Shown: positions 7,288-16,279, numbered from the stretch's first letter. The stretch is DNA of 64,000 nucleotides from Mangrovimonas spongiae (GCF_003944795.1 NZ_RWBG01000001.1:620001-684000), one strand, 5' to 3'. A program made the numbers and translations. Notes: a model not told the origin generated them from the letters alone.

Positions 7288-9612
7288 TTATTTAATAACA
7301 AGTTTCTTAGTTGTAGAAGCACCATCTTGAGAAATTTTCAAGATGTACATTCCAGCATTAAGAGAAGATACATTTAAGGTATTTTCAGTTAATGTTTTAT
7401 TAATAACTTGTTTTCCTAAAATATCGTAAACAGCTACAGAAATAGTACTGTTTTTAGCCGATGTAATGTTAACATATCCCATATTTGTTGGGTTTGGATA
7501 AACACTAAACGACGTTTTATTATATTGGTTTACAGATAATGGAATATCATTATTTTCTCCAGGAGAGAACAGACGACCATTATTTCCAGTAATAGTTGAG
7601 TGTTCAACAAAACTTCCTGTAAAATCAGGACTTCTACCAATAGATTGATTGTTACCGCCTTCGCTACCGTAAGTGTATGAAACAACTTCTACACCGCTAG
7701 CATTTTTTAGGGTTACAGTATCACCACCATTGTTAAATCCAAATGCGCCAGAACTAGCTGTTTGGGAAATACCACTTATACCAGTTGGTGTTCCTCCAGC
7801 AAATACAGTAATAAAGCCATTAGCAGGAAGTATTGTTCCAGCAGGGAAAACATGTCTATCACTAGCTCCATCAGCAATAATATAACCTTCAAGATCTATA
7901 CTGGACATACCTACGTTGTATATTTCTATAAACTCATCGTCTTGAGTATCTACTACACCATCACCATTAGCATCACCATCTGTTGCATCAGGATCTGCTA
8001 ATATTTCATTAATAACTAAATCGGTTGTTACTGGGTCGCATATAGCAGAACCTACAGTTCCAGAAATAGTTGTACCATCGCAGTCACCACCGTTTAAAGT
8101 TAAGTCCCAAGCGTCTCCTTCAGATAGTCCAGTAATTGTTATAACTCCGTCAGCAATAGAAGAAGGGTCATCACCGCCAACTGTACCGCCAGAAGTTGTA
8201 GTTACTGATGTTAATGTGCTTTCTACACCGTTGTAAGGAATCTCAATAATTACAGCATCATTGTCATTTCCTGCAGTATTGGTGTCACAAACGTAGTTTT
8301 CAGTGTCTAAAGTTAAATCACATACAGCGCAGTCAGATACTGGTCTTGTACCTAAAGTAGGGCAAGAACCAAATGCATTAAGTGCAACGTTTTCTAAATC
8401 CCATCCAGAGTATCCGTCAGTTCCATCATCAGCATATTGAATACCAATATAAACCTCTGTTCCTGAAGCTGAAGCTAAGTCTACACTTATAGCGCCAGAA
8501 TCTGTAATGGTTTGAGCAGTTGTCCAAGATGTACCTGATGGACATCCAGAGTAAGCACTTGTGTAAGCTACAACTAAATCGGTAACTCCAAAGTTTTCAG
8601 AAGCATCAAAATCTAAAGTTAAATCAGAAACTCCTGTCATATCTAATGGGCCAAAAACCAACCAGCTTTCTACAGGTTCTACACAACCACCACCGCAATA
8701 GCCATTTGCACTGTAAACACCAGAGTTATTTTCCCAAGTTCCGTTGTTTGTAAAGCCACTATTTTGAGTGATAACAACTAATTCAAATTGCTCGGTACCA
8801 TTGCTAATATCGAAGCAAGTGTTAGGTATAGGGTCGCATTCAGCAGCAGGAACAGTTCCTGAAGCAGAAATAGCGCCGCAGTCACCACCAACTAAAGCTA
8901 AATCCCAAGCATCACCTTCAGATAAACCTGTTATAGTGATTATACCATCTGCAAAAGAAGCAGGGTTGTTTCCGCCTACTGTACCACCAGAAGTGGTTGT
9001 TACATTGGTGATTGCTGCATCAGATCCTGTGTAAGGAATTTCTATAGTAACAGAATCATTATTATCTCCAACGTTATTAGAATTACATATGTATGATTCT
9101 TGCTCTAGTAAAACACCACAAGATGTAGAAAAAGCAGTCCATGTAATGTCATCAATAGTAACTTGTCCATCACTATTATTTACACTAATGAATTTTAAAT
9201 CAAAACTTCCTGCTTCGTTTACAGTAATTGTTCCAGATGATTTAACAACTCCTTGTTCACCATCGCTAGTTACTGTGCCTACTACGTTACCATTAACTAA
9301 AACGTTTAAATTAACATTTGTGCTAAAAGCTTGCATATAATTAAAGGTAAGTGTTCCTATACCTCCAGAAATAGAACCAGAATAAACCTCAGCTTGAGGA
9401 GATCTATCTCTACCAAGCATTAAAGCATGTCCTGTGATTTCAGAATCTCCACGAGATTGTACATAAGTCCAGGTGGAACCATCGTTTCCTGTAAAGGTGC
9501 CATCAGCATAAGACGACCCTGTTTCAGGAAAGTTGTCAAAAGTTTCTGTTCCTTGAGAATAGCCATAGTTAAGGCCAATTAGAACAAAAACTAAAAAGTA
9601 AAGTTTTTTCAT
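7288..9612 (-). CDS. Secreted T9SS substrate with lamin-tail domain
   Basis: A 774-residue secreted protein. Residues 1-20 are a signal peptide (ending GYSQ). Residues 22-160 look like a beta-sandwich ending VTIDDITW. Two copies of a roughly 95-residue Cys-containing module follow (about 165-260 and 430-526), each with TTTSGGTVGG and ITITGLSEGDAWDL. Between them is a separate 260-425 sandwich-like region. Residues 529-660 (INEILADP, EFIEIYN, IDLEGYIIADG) form a lamin-tail domain. The last 75 residues are a type A T9SS sorting domain with the YPNPT motif and a KLVIK end. It is expected to be exported by the Sec and T9 systems to the cell surface or medium. No catalytic domain is recognised; adhesion or binding is a guess. 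Confidence 0.88.
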   Translation of the reverse strand: MKKLYFLVFVLIGLNYGYSQGTETFDNFPETGSSYADGTFTGNDGSTWTYVQSRGDSEITGHALMLGRDRSPQAEVYSGSISGGIGTLTFNYMQAFSTNVNLNVLVNGNVVGTVTSDGEQGVVKSSGTITVNEAGSFDLKFISVNNSDGQVTIDDITWTAFSTSCGVLLEQESYICNSNNVGDNNDSVTIEIPYTGSDAAITNVTTTSGGTVGGNNPASFADGIITITGLSEGDAWDLALVGGDCGAISASGTVPAAECDPIPNTCFDISNGTEQFELVVITQNSGFTNNGTWENNSGVYSANGYCGGGCVEPVESWLVFGPLDMTGVSDLTLDFDASENFGVTDLVVAYTSAYSGCPSGTSWTTAQTITDSGAISVDLASASGTEVYIGIQYADDGTDGYSGWDLENVALNAFGSCPTLGTRPVSDCAVCDLTLDTENYVCDTNTAGNDNDAVIIEIPYNGVESTLTSVTTTSGGTVGGDDPSSIADGVITITGLSEGDAWDLTLNGGDCDGTTISGTVGSAICDPVTTDLVINEILADPDATDGDANGDGVVDTQDDEFIEIYNVGMSSIDLEGYIIADGASDRHVFPAGTILPANGFITVFAGGTPTGISGISQTASSGAFGFNNGGDTVTLKNASGVEVVSYTYGSEGGNNQSIGRSPDFTGSFVEHSTITGNNGRLFSPGENNDIPLSVNQYNKTSFSVYPNPTNMGYVNITSAKNSTISVAVYDILGKQVINKTLTENTLNVSSLNAGMYILKISQDGASTTKKLVIK

Positions 9613-9720
9613 AATATAATTAATAGTTAAAAAAATTAGAGTAACAAATATAAGGAGAAATATGTGTTTTACCTATAAGGAGATAGGGCTAATTGCTTTT
9701 TTTACAATTATATAACATTG

Positions 9721-10050
9721 TTATTCTACTACAAGTTTTCTTGTGAATTCTTGATTTTGGATAGAAATTTTTAAGATGTAAATGCCTGAAGGAAGCTTAG
9801 AGACGTTAAGCTTATTCTTTAAAAGAGATGTTTTTAAAACCTGTTTTCCTAAAACATTATAGACCTCGACAACTTTTTTATGGTCACTTTTAGAAGCTAT
9901 AGTGACTACCCCGTTTTTTACAGGGTTGGGGTAAACGTTAACTGTTTCTGTTTGGGGTGTGTTCATAGAATTTTGACGTTCTTGAGAAAACCCCTCAACA
10001 GAGAAACACAACGTAAATAAAAAGATAATAATAACGTATAATTGTTTCAT
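9721..10050 (-). CDS. Minimal T9SS type A sorting-domain protein
   Basis: A 109-residue protein: signal peptide (about 1-22, ending GFSQ), a linker of about 15 polar residues, then directly a type A T9SS C-terminal domain (VNVYPNPVKNGVV near 38, VYNVLGKQV, SGIYILKI, ending TRKLVVE). There is no room for a cargo domain. It follows about 110 bases upstream of the larger T9SS gene on the same strand but shares no obvious transcript. It could be a small surface peptide, a remnant of a larger T9SS protein, or a regulator of the sorting machinery. The ATG at 10050 is the only sensible start. Confidence 0.75.
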   Translation of the reverse strand: MKQLYVIIIFLFTLCFSVEGFSQERQNSMNTPQTETVNVYPNPVKNGVVTIASKSDHKKVVEVYNVLGKQVLKTSLLKNKLNVSKLPSGIYILKISIQNQEFTRKLVVE

Positions 10051-10321
10051 AAACAGTGTTTATCTTTTACATGAAATAAAGCTACAAAAAATAATCAAAT
10101 TTTATACCAAATTCTATCAATGTTCGCCAAAATGCACTCAAAAAATTAAATTAACGTCATTTAGGTGTTACATAATTGTTATTTGTTTTGTGTAGATTTA
10201 TAAATCTTTGTTATTAATAGTATCTTTACACTAAATCGTAAAAAACACAACACAATAAGTGCGGTAACTATGGTTAGTTTTATAACAAGTTACGCCATCT
10301 GAAAAAACAAATTTACAACAG

Positions 10322-11005
10322 ATGAAAAAAAAGGACATTAAAATTTTACTTGTAGACGACGAGCCAGATATTTTAGAAATTGTAGGCTATAATTTATCTT
10401 CTGAAGGCTATCAAGTAACCACTGCAGAAAACGGTATGGAAGCTGTTAAAATAGCAAAAAAAGAAAAACCACACCTTATTATATTAGATGTGATGATGCC
10501 AGAAATGGATGGTATTGAGGCATGTGAACAAATAAGAAAACTTCCAGATTTACAAGAAACAATAATTACTTTTTTAACGGCAAGAGGCGAAGACTATTCA
10601 CAGGTTGCTGGGTTTGATGCTGGTGCAGACGATTACATTACAAAACCAATAAAACCAAAGGTTCTAGTAAGTAAAGTAAAAGCGCTTTTAAGACGACTAA
10701 AAGAAGATGAGAGTCAAGATAGTGTGGTTAAAATAGGTAACTTAACCATTAATAGAGACGAGTATAAAATTGTTTTAAAAAACGAAGAAATTATATTGCC
10801 TCGTAAAGAATTTGAATTACTATCTTTGCTTGCATCCAAGCCTGGAAAAGTGTTTAAACGCGAGGAAATTTTGGACAAAGTTTGGGGGAATGAAGTCGTA
10901 GTTGGTGGAAGAACCATAGATGTACACATAAGAAAACTTCGTGAAAAAATTGGCGACAAATCATTTAAAACAGTTAAAGGTGTTGGGTATAAGTTTGTAG
11001 ATTAA
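10322..11005 (+). CDS. OmpR/PhoB-family response regulator
   Basis: A 227-residue two-domain regulator. The receiver domain has acidic residues D12/D13, phosphoacceptor D56 in LIILDVMMPEMDG, and the conserved Lys in DDYITKP. The C-terminal winged helix (about 130-227) includes RKEFELLSLLASKPGKVF and GRTIDVHIRKLREKIG, the DNA-recognition helix of the OmpR/PhoB class. The ATG overlaps no upstream gene, and about 270 bases without a gene precede it. Its TAA overlaps the ATG of the partner kinase by one base (TAATG), which indicates translational coupling. The pair resembles PhoB/PhoR in layout, but no phosphate gene is nearby to fix the stimulus. Confidence 0.9.
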   Translation: MKKKDIKILLVDDEPDILEIVGYNLSSEGYQVTTAENGMEAVKIAKKEKPHLIILDVMMPEMDGIEACEQIRKLPDLQETIITFLTARGEDYSQVAGFDAGADDYITKPIKPKVLVSKVKALLRRLKEDESQDSVVKIGNLTINRDEYKIVLKNEEIILPRKEFELLSLLASKPGKVFKREEILDKVWGNEVVVGGRTIDVHIRKLREKIGDKSFKTVKGVGYKFVD

Positions 11006-12042
11006 TGCAAAAACTCAAAAAAACATACAAGTTTGCGTTCAAAACTTCGTTGTTTATAACCGTAACTACAACACTCCTTATGAGTGTTTTTTTATGGATT
11101 ATAAAGGCCTTTAGTTGGTTAATATTGCCGTTCGCAATAATTCTATACGCCATTTCATTTATCGTTATTCAATATCGTGTAGAACGCTTTATATACAGAA
11201 GAGTAAAGAGAATTTATGATGACTTAACACTTTTAGAGTCTACGTCGTTAACCAACAAAGCCATAACAACCGATATGGCTACACTTACAAAAGAAATAGA
11301 TAAGTACGCCAAAGATAAAAAACTAGAAATAGAAACCTTAAAAGTTAGAGAGGAGTACCGTAAAGAGTTTCTTGGTAACGTGTCTCACGAGTTAAAAACA
11401 CCTCTGTTTACCGTGCAAGGCTACTTGTTAACACTTCTTGATGGTGCTAAAGATGATAAAAAAATACTATCAAAATACTTAAGTCGTGCCAACAAAGGTG
11501 TAGAAAGATTAATATACATTGTTAAAGACTTGGATATGATTACCAAGTTAGAAGTTGGCGATTTAAGATTGAATATAGAAGTTTTTGATATTGTTGAGCT
11601 GGTGAAAAACGTTTTTGAACTGCTTGAAATGAAAGCTGCCAAGAAAAAAATCACCTTAACTTTCGATATAGATTACGATAAACCTATTTATGTAAAAGCC
11701 GATAAAGAGCGTATTCAGCAAGTGCTTACAAATTTAGTGGTTAATTCTATAAAGTACGGAAGAGAAAAAGGCACCACAGAAGTCAGTATAGAAAATCTTA
11801 TAAAAAATAAAGCTATTGTTAGAGTAACCGATAATGGTGAGGGGATTTCAAAAGAACATTTATCGCGAGTGTTTGAACGCTTTTACCGTGTAGATAAAAG
11901 TGGCTCTAGAAAAGAGGGTGGTTCAGGATTAGGACTGTCTATTGTGAAACATATTATAGAAGCACACGACGAGAAAATATATATTGAAAGTGAAGAAGGT
12001 GTTGGTAGTGAGTTTTCTTTTAGCTTAGAAAAGGCCGAATAG
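11005..12042 (+). CDS. PhoR-like sensor histidine kinase
   Basis: A 345-residue membrane kinase. Two adjacent transmembrane segments occupy residues 13-58 with almost no periplasmic loop, so the signal is probably sensed in the membrane or cytoplasm. A HAMP-like or coiled-coil linker follows, then the HisKA H-box GNVSHELKTPL (H128) and the ATPase domain with NLVVNSIKYG (N box), VTDNGEGIS (G1), FERFYRVDKS (F box) and GGSGLGLSIVKHI (G2). It is coupled to the regulator upstream by a one-base overlap. The last 18 bases overlap the convergent glycosyltransferase gene. Confidence 0.92.
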   Translation: MQKLKKTYKFAFKTSLFITVTTTLLMSVFLWIIKAFSWLILPFAIILYAISFIVIQYRVERFIYRRVKRIYDDLTLLESTSLTNKAITTDMATLTKEIDKYAKDKKLEIETLKVREEYRKEFLGNVSHELKTPLFTVQGYLLTLLDGAKDDKKILSKYLSRANKGVERLIYIVKDLDMITKLEVGDLRLNIEVFDIVELVKNVFELLEMKAAKKKITLTFDIDYDKPIYVKADKERIQQVLTNLVVNSIKYGREKGTTEVSIENLIKNKAIVRVTDNGEGISKEHLSRVFERFYRVDKSGSRKEGGSGLGLSIVKHIIEAHDEKIYIESEEGVGSEFSFSLEKAE

Positions 12043-13077
12043 TTTTTTATAGTTCACCTCATAGTCAAAAGTAGTTAACCCTTGATAATCTTTAACTTTT
12101 TCTAGAGCTTTAATCGTAAAATCATTTTGATTACAATATGGTACTAAACCATCATCATCAAGTTTTTTGGCTAAATACTCTTGTTCGGTTTGCCCTGGAG
12201 TAGGAATAAAAAAAGCCTTTTTGCTTAGTTTAGCTAAATCCATAACGGTGGTGTAACCCGAACGCGAAATAATAAGCTTACTCTTATTTATGGTGTTTTC
12301 AAGCTCGTTACTTGTCATAAAGTTAACAACTGTTATGTTGTTAAAAGTTTCTTTGGTTTGAGAGTGTTCTATTTTACCTTTTACAAAAACAACCTTTCCA
12401 TTAAAGGAATTAAATTCGTGTAATAGCTTTTCTTCTAAAAAACTACGTTGAGGTTCTGGACCAGAAAGTAAAACCATGACATCGTATTGTGGGCTTTCAA
12501 ACGTCTTTTTTAAACGGCTTAAAGGGCCAATGTATTTGGTTTTTATAATCGGGGTGTCTATGTGACCAAGTTTACCGCTAAGATTTGGAGCGTCAAGATT
12601 GTCGGGTACCCAACATTCGTTAAACTTTTTTATAATTTTATGATGAATTTTAGTGCTAAACCATGTGGTTGTGCCACTTAGTACTTGAAGTTGATGTGTA
12701 ATAAACGCCGAAGGAATGTGTTTGCTATACACGCCAAATCGGTTATCCGAAATAATACCATCAATCTTATAATCGGCAACTATTTTCTTAATAGCTTTTT
12801 TTTCAGCTTTAAAAGCTTTTAGCATTTTAGGAGAATCTTTAATAAGCTTAAGCTTGAACAGACTTCCTTTTTTAGCGTAAGTAATATTGTAGGACGGAAT
12901 TTCAATATGCGTTAACTGCGGGAATTCTTTTTGCAATAACTGTAATGCCACACCATCGCTAGCAATAATGGGTTCAAAACCTTGAGTAATCAAAGCATTA
13001 ATAATAGGAATGCATCTCGTAGCATGACCAAGACCCCAATTTAATGGGGCGACTAAAATTCTTTTTTTCAACTTCAT
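12025..13077 (-). CDS. MurG-like glycosyltransferase (GT-B)
   Basis: A 350-residue GT-B protein. The N-terminus RILVAPLNWGLGHATRCIPI carries the glycine-rich acceptor-domain loop of the MurG/GT28 type, and the C-terminal half has LLSGPEPQR (about 205) and ISRSGYTTVMDLAKLSKKAFFIPTPGQTEQEYLA, the UDP-sugar binding region. The family includes UDP-GlcNAc transferases acting on lipid acceptors; the substrate here is not known, and true MurG is expected in the division cluster elsewhere. The gene is divergent from trmB (59 bases between starts) and convergent with the kinase. Confidence 0.75.
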   Translation of the reverse strand: MKLKKRILVAPLNWGLGHATRCIPIINALITQGFEPIIASDGVALQLLQKEFPQLTHIEIPSYNITYAKKGSLFKLKLIKDSPKMLKAFKAEKKAIKKIVADYKIDGIISDNRFGVYSKHIPSAFITHQLQVLSGTTTWFSTKIHHKIIKKFNECWVPDNLDAPNLSGKLGHIDTPIIKTKYIGPLSRLKKTFESPQYDVMVLLSGPEPQRSFLEEKLLHEFNSFNGKVVFVKGKIEHSQTKETFNNITVVNFMTSNELENTINKSKLIISRSGYTTVMDLAKLSKKAFFIPTPGQTEQEYLAKKLDDDGLVPYCNQNDFTIKALEKVKDYQGLTTFDYEVNYKKLFGLF

Positions 13078-13110
13078 AAAAAAAGCAAATGTAATACTAA
13101 TATGTTTCCT

Positions 13111-13118
13111 TAATTTTG
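13111..13118 (+). promoter_or_regulatory. Candidate -7 box TAATTTTG for the trmB operon
   Basis: TAATTTTG fits TAnnTTTG and lies 18 bases before the GTG start of trmB, so the 5' leader would be very short. Confidence 0.4.
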
Positions 13119-13136
13119 CCTAAATATTAAATTACT

Positions 13137-13817
13137 GTGGGAAGCAAAAATAAACTAAAACGATTTAAGGAAAACGAGACCTTTACTAATGTTATTCAAC
13201 CTACTAGAGAGGACATGGTTGAGAATAAGTTTCAATATAAAGGTAAGTGGAATAAAGACTTTTTCAAGAATAATAATCCGCTAGTGCTAGAATTAGGCTG
13301 TGGAAAGGGCGAATATTCTGTAGGTTTGGCAAAAAAATACCCAAACAGAAACTTTATAGGGATCGATATTAAAGGTGCGAGATTTTGGCGTGGTGCTAAA
13401 ACCGCAATAGAAGAAAATATACCTAATGTAGGGTTTTTACGTACCCAAATAGAGCTTATAGAATATGCTTTCGATGTTAATGAAGTCGATGAAATCTGGA
13501 TTACTTTTCCCGATCCGCAAATAAAATACAAGCGTACTAAGCATAGAATGACTAATAAAACTTTTTTAAAACGTTATAAAACTATTTTAAAACCAGATGG
13601 TGTAGTAAATCTTAAAACCGATAGCGAGTTTATGCATGGTTACACACTTGGTTTATTACATGGTGCAGGACACGACGTTTTATATGCCAATCATGATGTT
13701 TATAAATTAGGTGGAAGCCCAGAAGAAGTCACTGAAATTCAAACCTTTTACGAAAGCCAATATTTGGAACAAAACAAAGCAATTACGTATATTAGGTTTA
13801 AAATAAACAACGTTTGA
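13137..13817 (+). CDS. trmB: tRNA (guanine-N7)-methyltransferase
   Basis: A 226-residue SAM-dependent methyltransferase that forms m7G46 in tRNA. VLELGCGKGEYSVGLA (near 48-63) is the SAM-binding motif I, FIGIDIKGARFWRGAK motif II, and WITFPDPQIKYKRTKHRM (about 120-138) is the TrmB signature. The start is a GTG at 13137: the protein begins (M)GSKNKLKRF, the usual N-terminus in this phylum, and there is no in-frame ATG until residue 25. The stop overlaps the TTG start of the LysE-family gene. Confidence 0.93.
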   Translation: MGSKNKLKRFKENETFTNVIQPTREDMVENKFQYKGKWNKDFFKNNNPLVLELGCGKGEYSVGLAKKYPNRNFIGIDIKGARFWRGAKTAIEENIPNVGFLRTQIELIEYAFDVNEVDEIWITFPDPQIKYKRTKHRMTNKTFLKRYKTILKPDGVVNLKTDSEFMHGYTLGLLHGAGHDVLYANHDVYKLGGSPEEVTEIQTFYESQYLEQNKAITYIRFKINNV

Positions 13818-14443
13818 ATTTAACCATCGTTTTTTTACTAGGTTTTGCGGCAACGTTTTTAGCAACACTTCCACCAGGTTTGTTAAATATGAATGCAGCA
13901 AAAATATCCATGAAAGATGGCCACATTAGAGGGATTATGTTCTCTTTAGGCGCCTGTTTAGTTGTGGTTTTTCAAGCATTAATAGCAACAGTATTTGCAC
14001 GATATTTAAGTAATCATCCAGATGTTATTGATATTTTACAACGCGTAGCCTTTGTTATTTTTGTGCTAGTTTCTGTATATTTTCTATTTATAGCAAAATC
14101 GACCGATAAACCTAAAAAAGAAATAGAAGTTAAAAGTAAATCTAGTCGCTTTTTTCAGGGTGTGTTTTTATCGGCAATAAATGTATTTCCTGTGCCCTTT
14201 CAGGCATATATGGCCATTACCTTATCATCTTTTGGCTGGTTAAGTTTTGATAAAACTAGCATTGCTTCTTATGTTACTGGCGCAACAACAGGAGCTTTTG
14301 TGGTGCTGTATATTTATATGTTCTTTTTCGAGAAAATTAAAGGACGATCGTTTACATCACAAAAAAATATGAATTACCTCATTGGTGGTATTACAGGTAT
14401 TGTAGCTGTCATTACATTAATTAATATTATTAAAGAAATGTAA
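13814..14443 (+). CDS. LysE-family transporter
   Basis: A 209-residue membrane protein with six predicted helices. The first helix carries FAATFLATLPPGLLNMNAA, resembling the PGP-containing first segment of LysE/RhtB amino-acid exporters. A cytoplasmic lysine-rich loop (KSTDKPKKEIEVKSKSSR) lies between helices 3 and 4. The start is TTG at 13814, four bases overlapping the trmB stop (TTGA); no upstream or nearby in-frame ATG gives a better first helix. Substrate unknown. It ends one base into the next gene (AATG). Confidence 0.72.
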   Translation: MNLTIVFLLGFAATFLATLPPGLLNMNAAKISMKDGHIRGIMFSLGACLVVVFQALIATVFARYLSNHPDVIDILQRVAFVIFVLVSVYFLFIAKSTDKPKKEIEVKSKSSRFFQGVFLSAINVFPVPFQAYMAITLSSFGWLSFDKTSIASYVTGATTGAFVVLYIYMFFFEKIKGRSFTSQKNMNYLIGGITGIVAVITLINIIKEM

Positions 14444-14778
14444 TGACACCCGAAACACTTAACTTTTTCGATAAGGTTTATCAAGTTGCTCAGCAAATTC
14501 CTTACGGGCGAGTAACTAGTTATGGTGCCATTGCAAAATATTTAGGGGCACCACGAAGTGCCAGAATGGTGGGGTATGCCATGAATAATTCCTCCGAGAA
14601 AAATGTACCAGCACATCGTGTGGTAAATAGAAAAGGACTTCTAACAGGGAAACACCATTTTGATGGTACAAATCTTATGCAGCAACTTTTGGAAAGCGAA
14701 GGGGTAACCGTAGTGAATAATCAGATTCAGGATTTTAAAAATTTGTTTTGGGATCCAGCTGAGAAAACACCATTATAA
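14443..14778 (+). CDS. Alkyltransferase-like protein (ATL, MGMT family without catalytic Cys)
   Basis: A 111-residue protein covering only the DNA-binding domain of O6-alkylguanine-DNA alkyltransferases. The helix-turn-helix IPYGRVTSYGAIAKYLGAP (19-37) and the arginine-finger region PRSARMVGYAM are present. The active-site motif PCHRV reads PAHRV (56-60), so the acceptor cysteine is Ala57. Known ATL proteins with this change bind alkylated guanine and flag it for nucleotide excision repair rather than repairing it directly. One-base overlap with the transporter gene. It stands in the trmB-Mrp operon with no other repair gene. Confidence 0.85.
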   Translation: MTPETLNFFDKVYQVAQQIPYGRVTSYGAIAKYLGAPRSARMVGYAMNNSSEKNVPAHRVVNRKGLLTGKHHFDGTNLMQQLLESEGVTVVNNQIQDFKNLFWDPAEKTPL

Positions 14779-14841
14779 TTCTTAAAGATTGTACAATAAA
14801 TCATTTCAATTAAACAGCTTCAAATTGTAAAGATTTCGCAG

Positions 14842-14849
14842 TATATTTG
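14842..14849 (+). promoter_or_regulatory. Candidate -7 box TATATTTG for mrp/nifU
   Basis: TATATTTG matches TAnnTTTG and lies 24-30 bases before the possible TTG starts of the Mrp gene. A TTG at 14825 is closer (14 bases) than the usual 19-base spacing. Confidence 0.45.
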
Positions 14850-14879
14850 TAATCTTAGAACCAGTCTAAATTATTGATT

Positions 14880-16034
14880 TTGAAACTAAATAAACAAGAT
14901 ATATTAAAAGCACTCGAAACTATAACAGCTCCTGGCGAAGGACAAAATATGGTGGAAAGTGAAGCCGTAACCAATATCGTTACTTTTGGCGATGAGGTTA
15001 TTGTAGATGTTACCATAAAAAACCCAAGTTTACAAGCCAAAAAGAAAACCGAAGTCGAAATCATGAAAGTCATTCACGACAAGGTTTACGAAAAAGCAAA
15101 AATAAAAGTAAACGTAAAGGTTGATGCTCCTGCTAAACCTAAAAATGGCATGTCTGGAGGCAAGCAAGAAATAAAAGGAAAACCTATTCCTGGAATTAAA
15201 AATATTGTAGCTGTAGCCTCTGGAAAGGGTGGTGTTGGTAAATCTACTGTAACAGCAAACTTAGGTGCCATGTTAGCTAAAATGGGCTTTAAAGTAGGTA
15301 TATTGGATGCCGATATTTATGGACCATCTATCCCTATTATGTATGATGTGGAAAACGAACGTCCATTATCCGTAAACGTAGGCGGGAAGTCTAAAATGAA
15401 GCCTGTCGAGAACTATGGCGTAAAAATATTGTCCATAGGTTTCTTTACCAAACCAGATCAAGCTGTTATTTGGCGAGGTCCAATGGCTGCAAAAGCATTA
15501 AATCAAATGATTTTTGATGCCGATTGGGGCGAGCTAGACTTTTTGCTAATCGATTTACCACCAGGAACAGGCGATATTCACTTAAGTATCATGCAAGCTA
15601 TGCCAATTACAGGTTCTGTTGTGGTTAGTACACCACAGCAAGTAGCTTTAGCCGACGCTAGAAAAGGTGTAGCTATGTTCCAGCAGGATAGTATTAACGT
15701 ACCTGTTTTAGGTATTGTTGAAAATATGGCGTATTTCACACCGGAAGAATTACCAAACAATAAATATTATATTTTTGGTCAAGAAGGCGCAAAACACCTA
15801 TCCGAAGATTTAAAAGTCCCATTCTTAGGAGACATACCTTTAGTACAAAGTATTCGTGAGGCAGGTGATGTAGGAAGACCAGCAGCTTTACAAACAGCAA
15901 CGCCTTTAGAGCAAGCGTTTGAAACGTTAACCAAAAATGTTGTACAAGAAGTAGTAAGACGTAACGATGCCTTACCACCAACCGAAGCAATTAAAATTAC
16001 AACAATGGCCGGATGTTCGGCAGTTAAGAAATAA
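14880..16034 (+). CDS. apbC: Mrp/ApbC-type Fe-S cluster carrier ATPase
   Basis: About 384 residues. The N-terminal 85 residues form a MIP18/DUF59 domain (ILKALETITAPGEGQNMV). A P-loop ATPase follows, with the deviant Walker A GKGGVGKST (about 115-123), DADIYGPSIP, and DLPPGTGD. This is the Mrp/NBP35 layout, proteins that bind and transfer Fe-S clusters. The usual CxxC that bridges a cluster in the dimer is missing: the corresponding stretch reads NMAYFTPEELPNNKYYIF. I recall that as typical of Bacteroidota. The start is TTG, at either 14874 or 14880; the second gives MKLNKQDIL, the better N-terminus. The TAA overlaps the nifU-like ATG. Confidence 0.88.
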   Translation: MKLNKQDILKALETITAPGEGQNMVESEAVTNIVTFGDEVIVDVTIKNPSLQAKKKTEVEIMKVIHDKVYEKAKIKVNVKVDAPAKPKNGMSGGKQEIKGKPIPGIKNIVAVASGKGGVGKSTVTANLGAMLAKMGFKVGILDADIYGPSIPIMYDVENERPLSVNVGGKSKMKPVENYGVKILSIGFFTKPDQAVIWRGPMAAKALNQMIFDADWGELDFLLIDLPPGTGDIHLSIMQAMPITGSVVVSTPQQVALADARKGVAMFQQDSINVPVLGIVENMAYFTPEELPNNKYYIFGQEGAKHLSEDLKVPFLGDIPLVQSIREAGDVGRPAALQTATPLEQAFETLTKNVVQEVVRRNDALPPTEAIKITTMAGCSAVKK

Positions 16035-16279
16035 TGATGACACAAGAAGAATTAAAAAAGAATGTGGAAAAAGCATTAGAAGAAATTCGCCCTTTTTTAC
16101 AAAGTGATGGTGGAAATATCTCTTTGCTTTCCATTGAAGATGGAACATTGGTAAAAGTTCAGCTAGAAGGTGCCTGTACCAATTGTAGCGTTAACCAAAT
16201 GACACTAAAATCTGGTGTGGAAATGACGATAAAAAAATATGCACCACAAATAGAACAAGTTATTAACGTAGAAGCTTAG
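16034..16279 (+). CDS. NifU-like (Nfu) Fe-S scaffold domain protein
   Basis: An 81-residue protein consisting of a single NifU C-terminal domain. PFLQSDGGNISLL and the cluster-binding CTNC (Cys48 and Cys51) followed by MTLKSGVE are diagnostic of Nfu-type Fe-S carriers. Its ATG overlaps the Mrp stop by one base, with a second ATG directly after. Paired with Mrp it would receive and deliver Fe-S clusters in the cytoplasm. Confidence 0.92.
   Translation: MMTQEELKKNVEKALEEIRPFLQSDGGNISLLSIEDGTLVKVQLEGACTNCSVNQMTLKSGVEMTIKKYAPQIEQVINVEA

Noticed and set aside
7673-9340. Several open frames on the + strand within the T9SS gene
   Set aside because: Antisense frames of a Thr/Gly/Ser-rich coding gene; no start context or family similarity.
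15086-16045. Minus-strand frames over the Mrp gene
   Set aside because: Shadows of a well supported coding gene.
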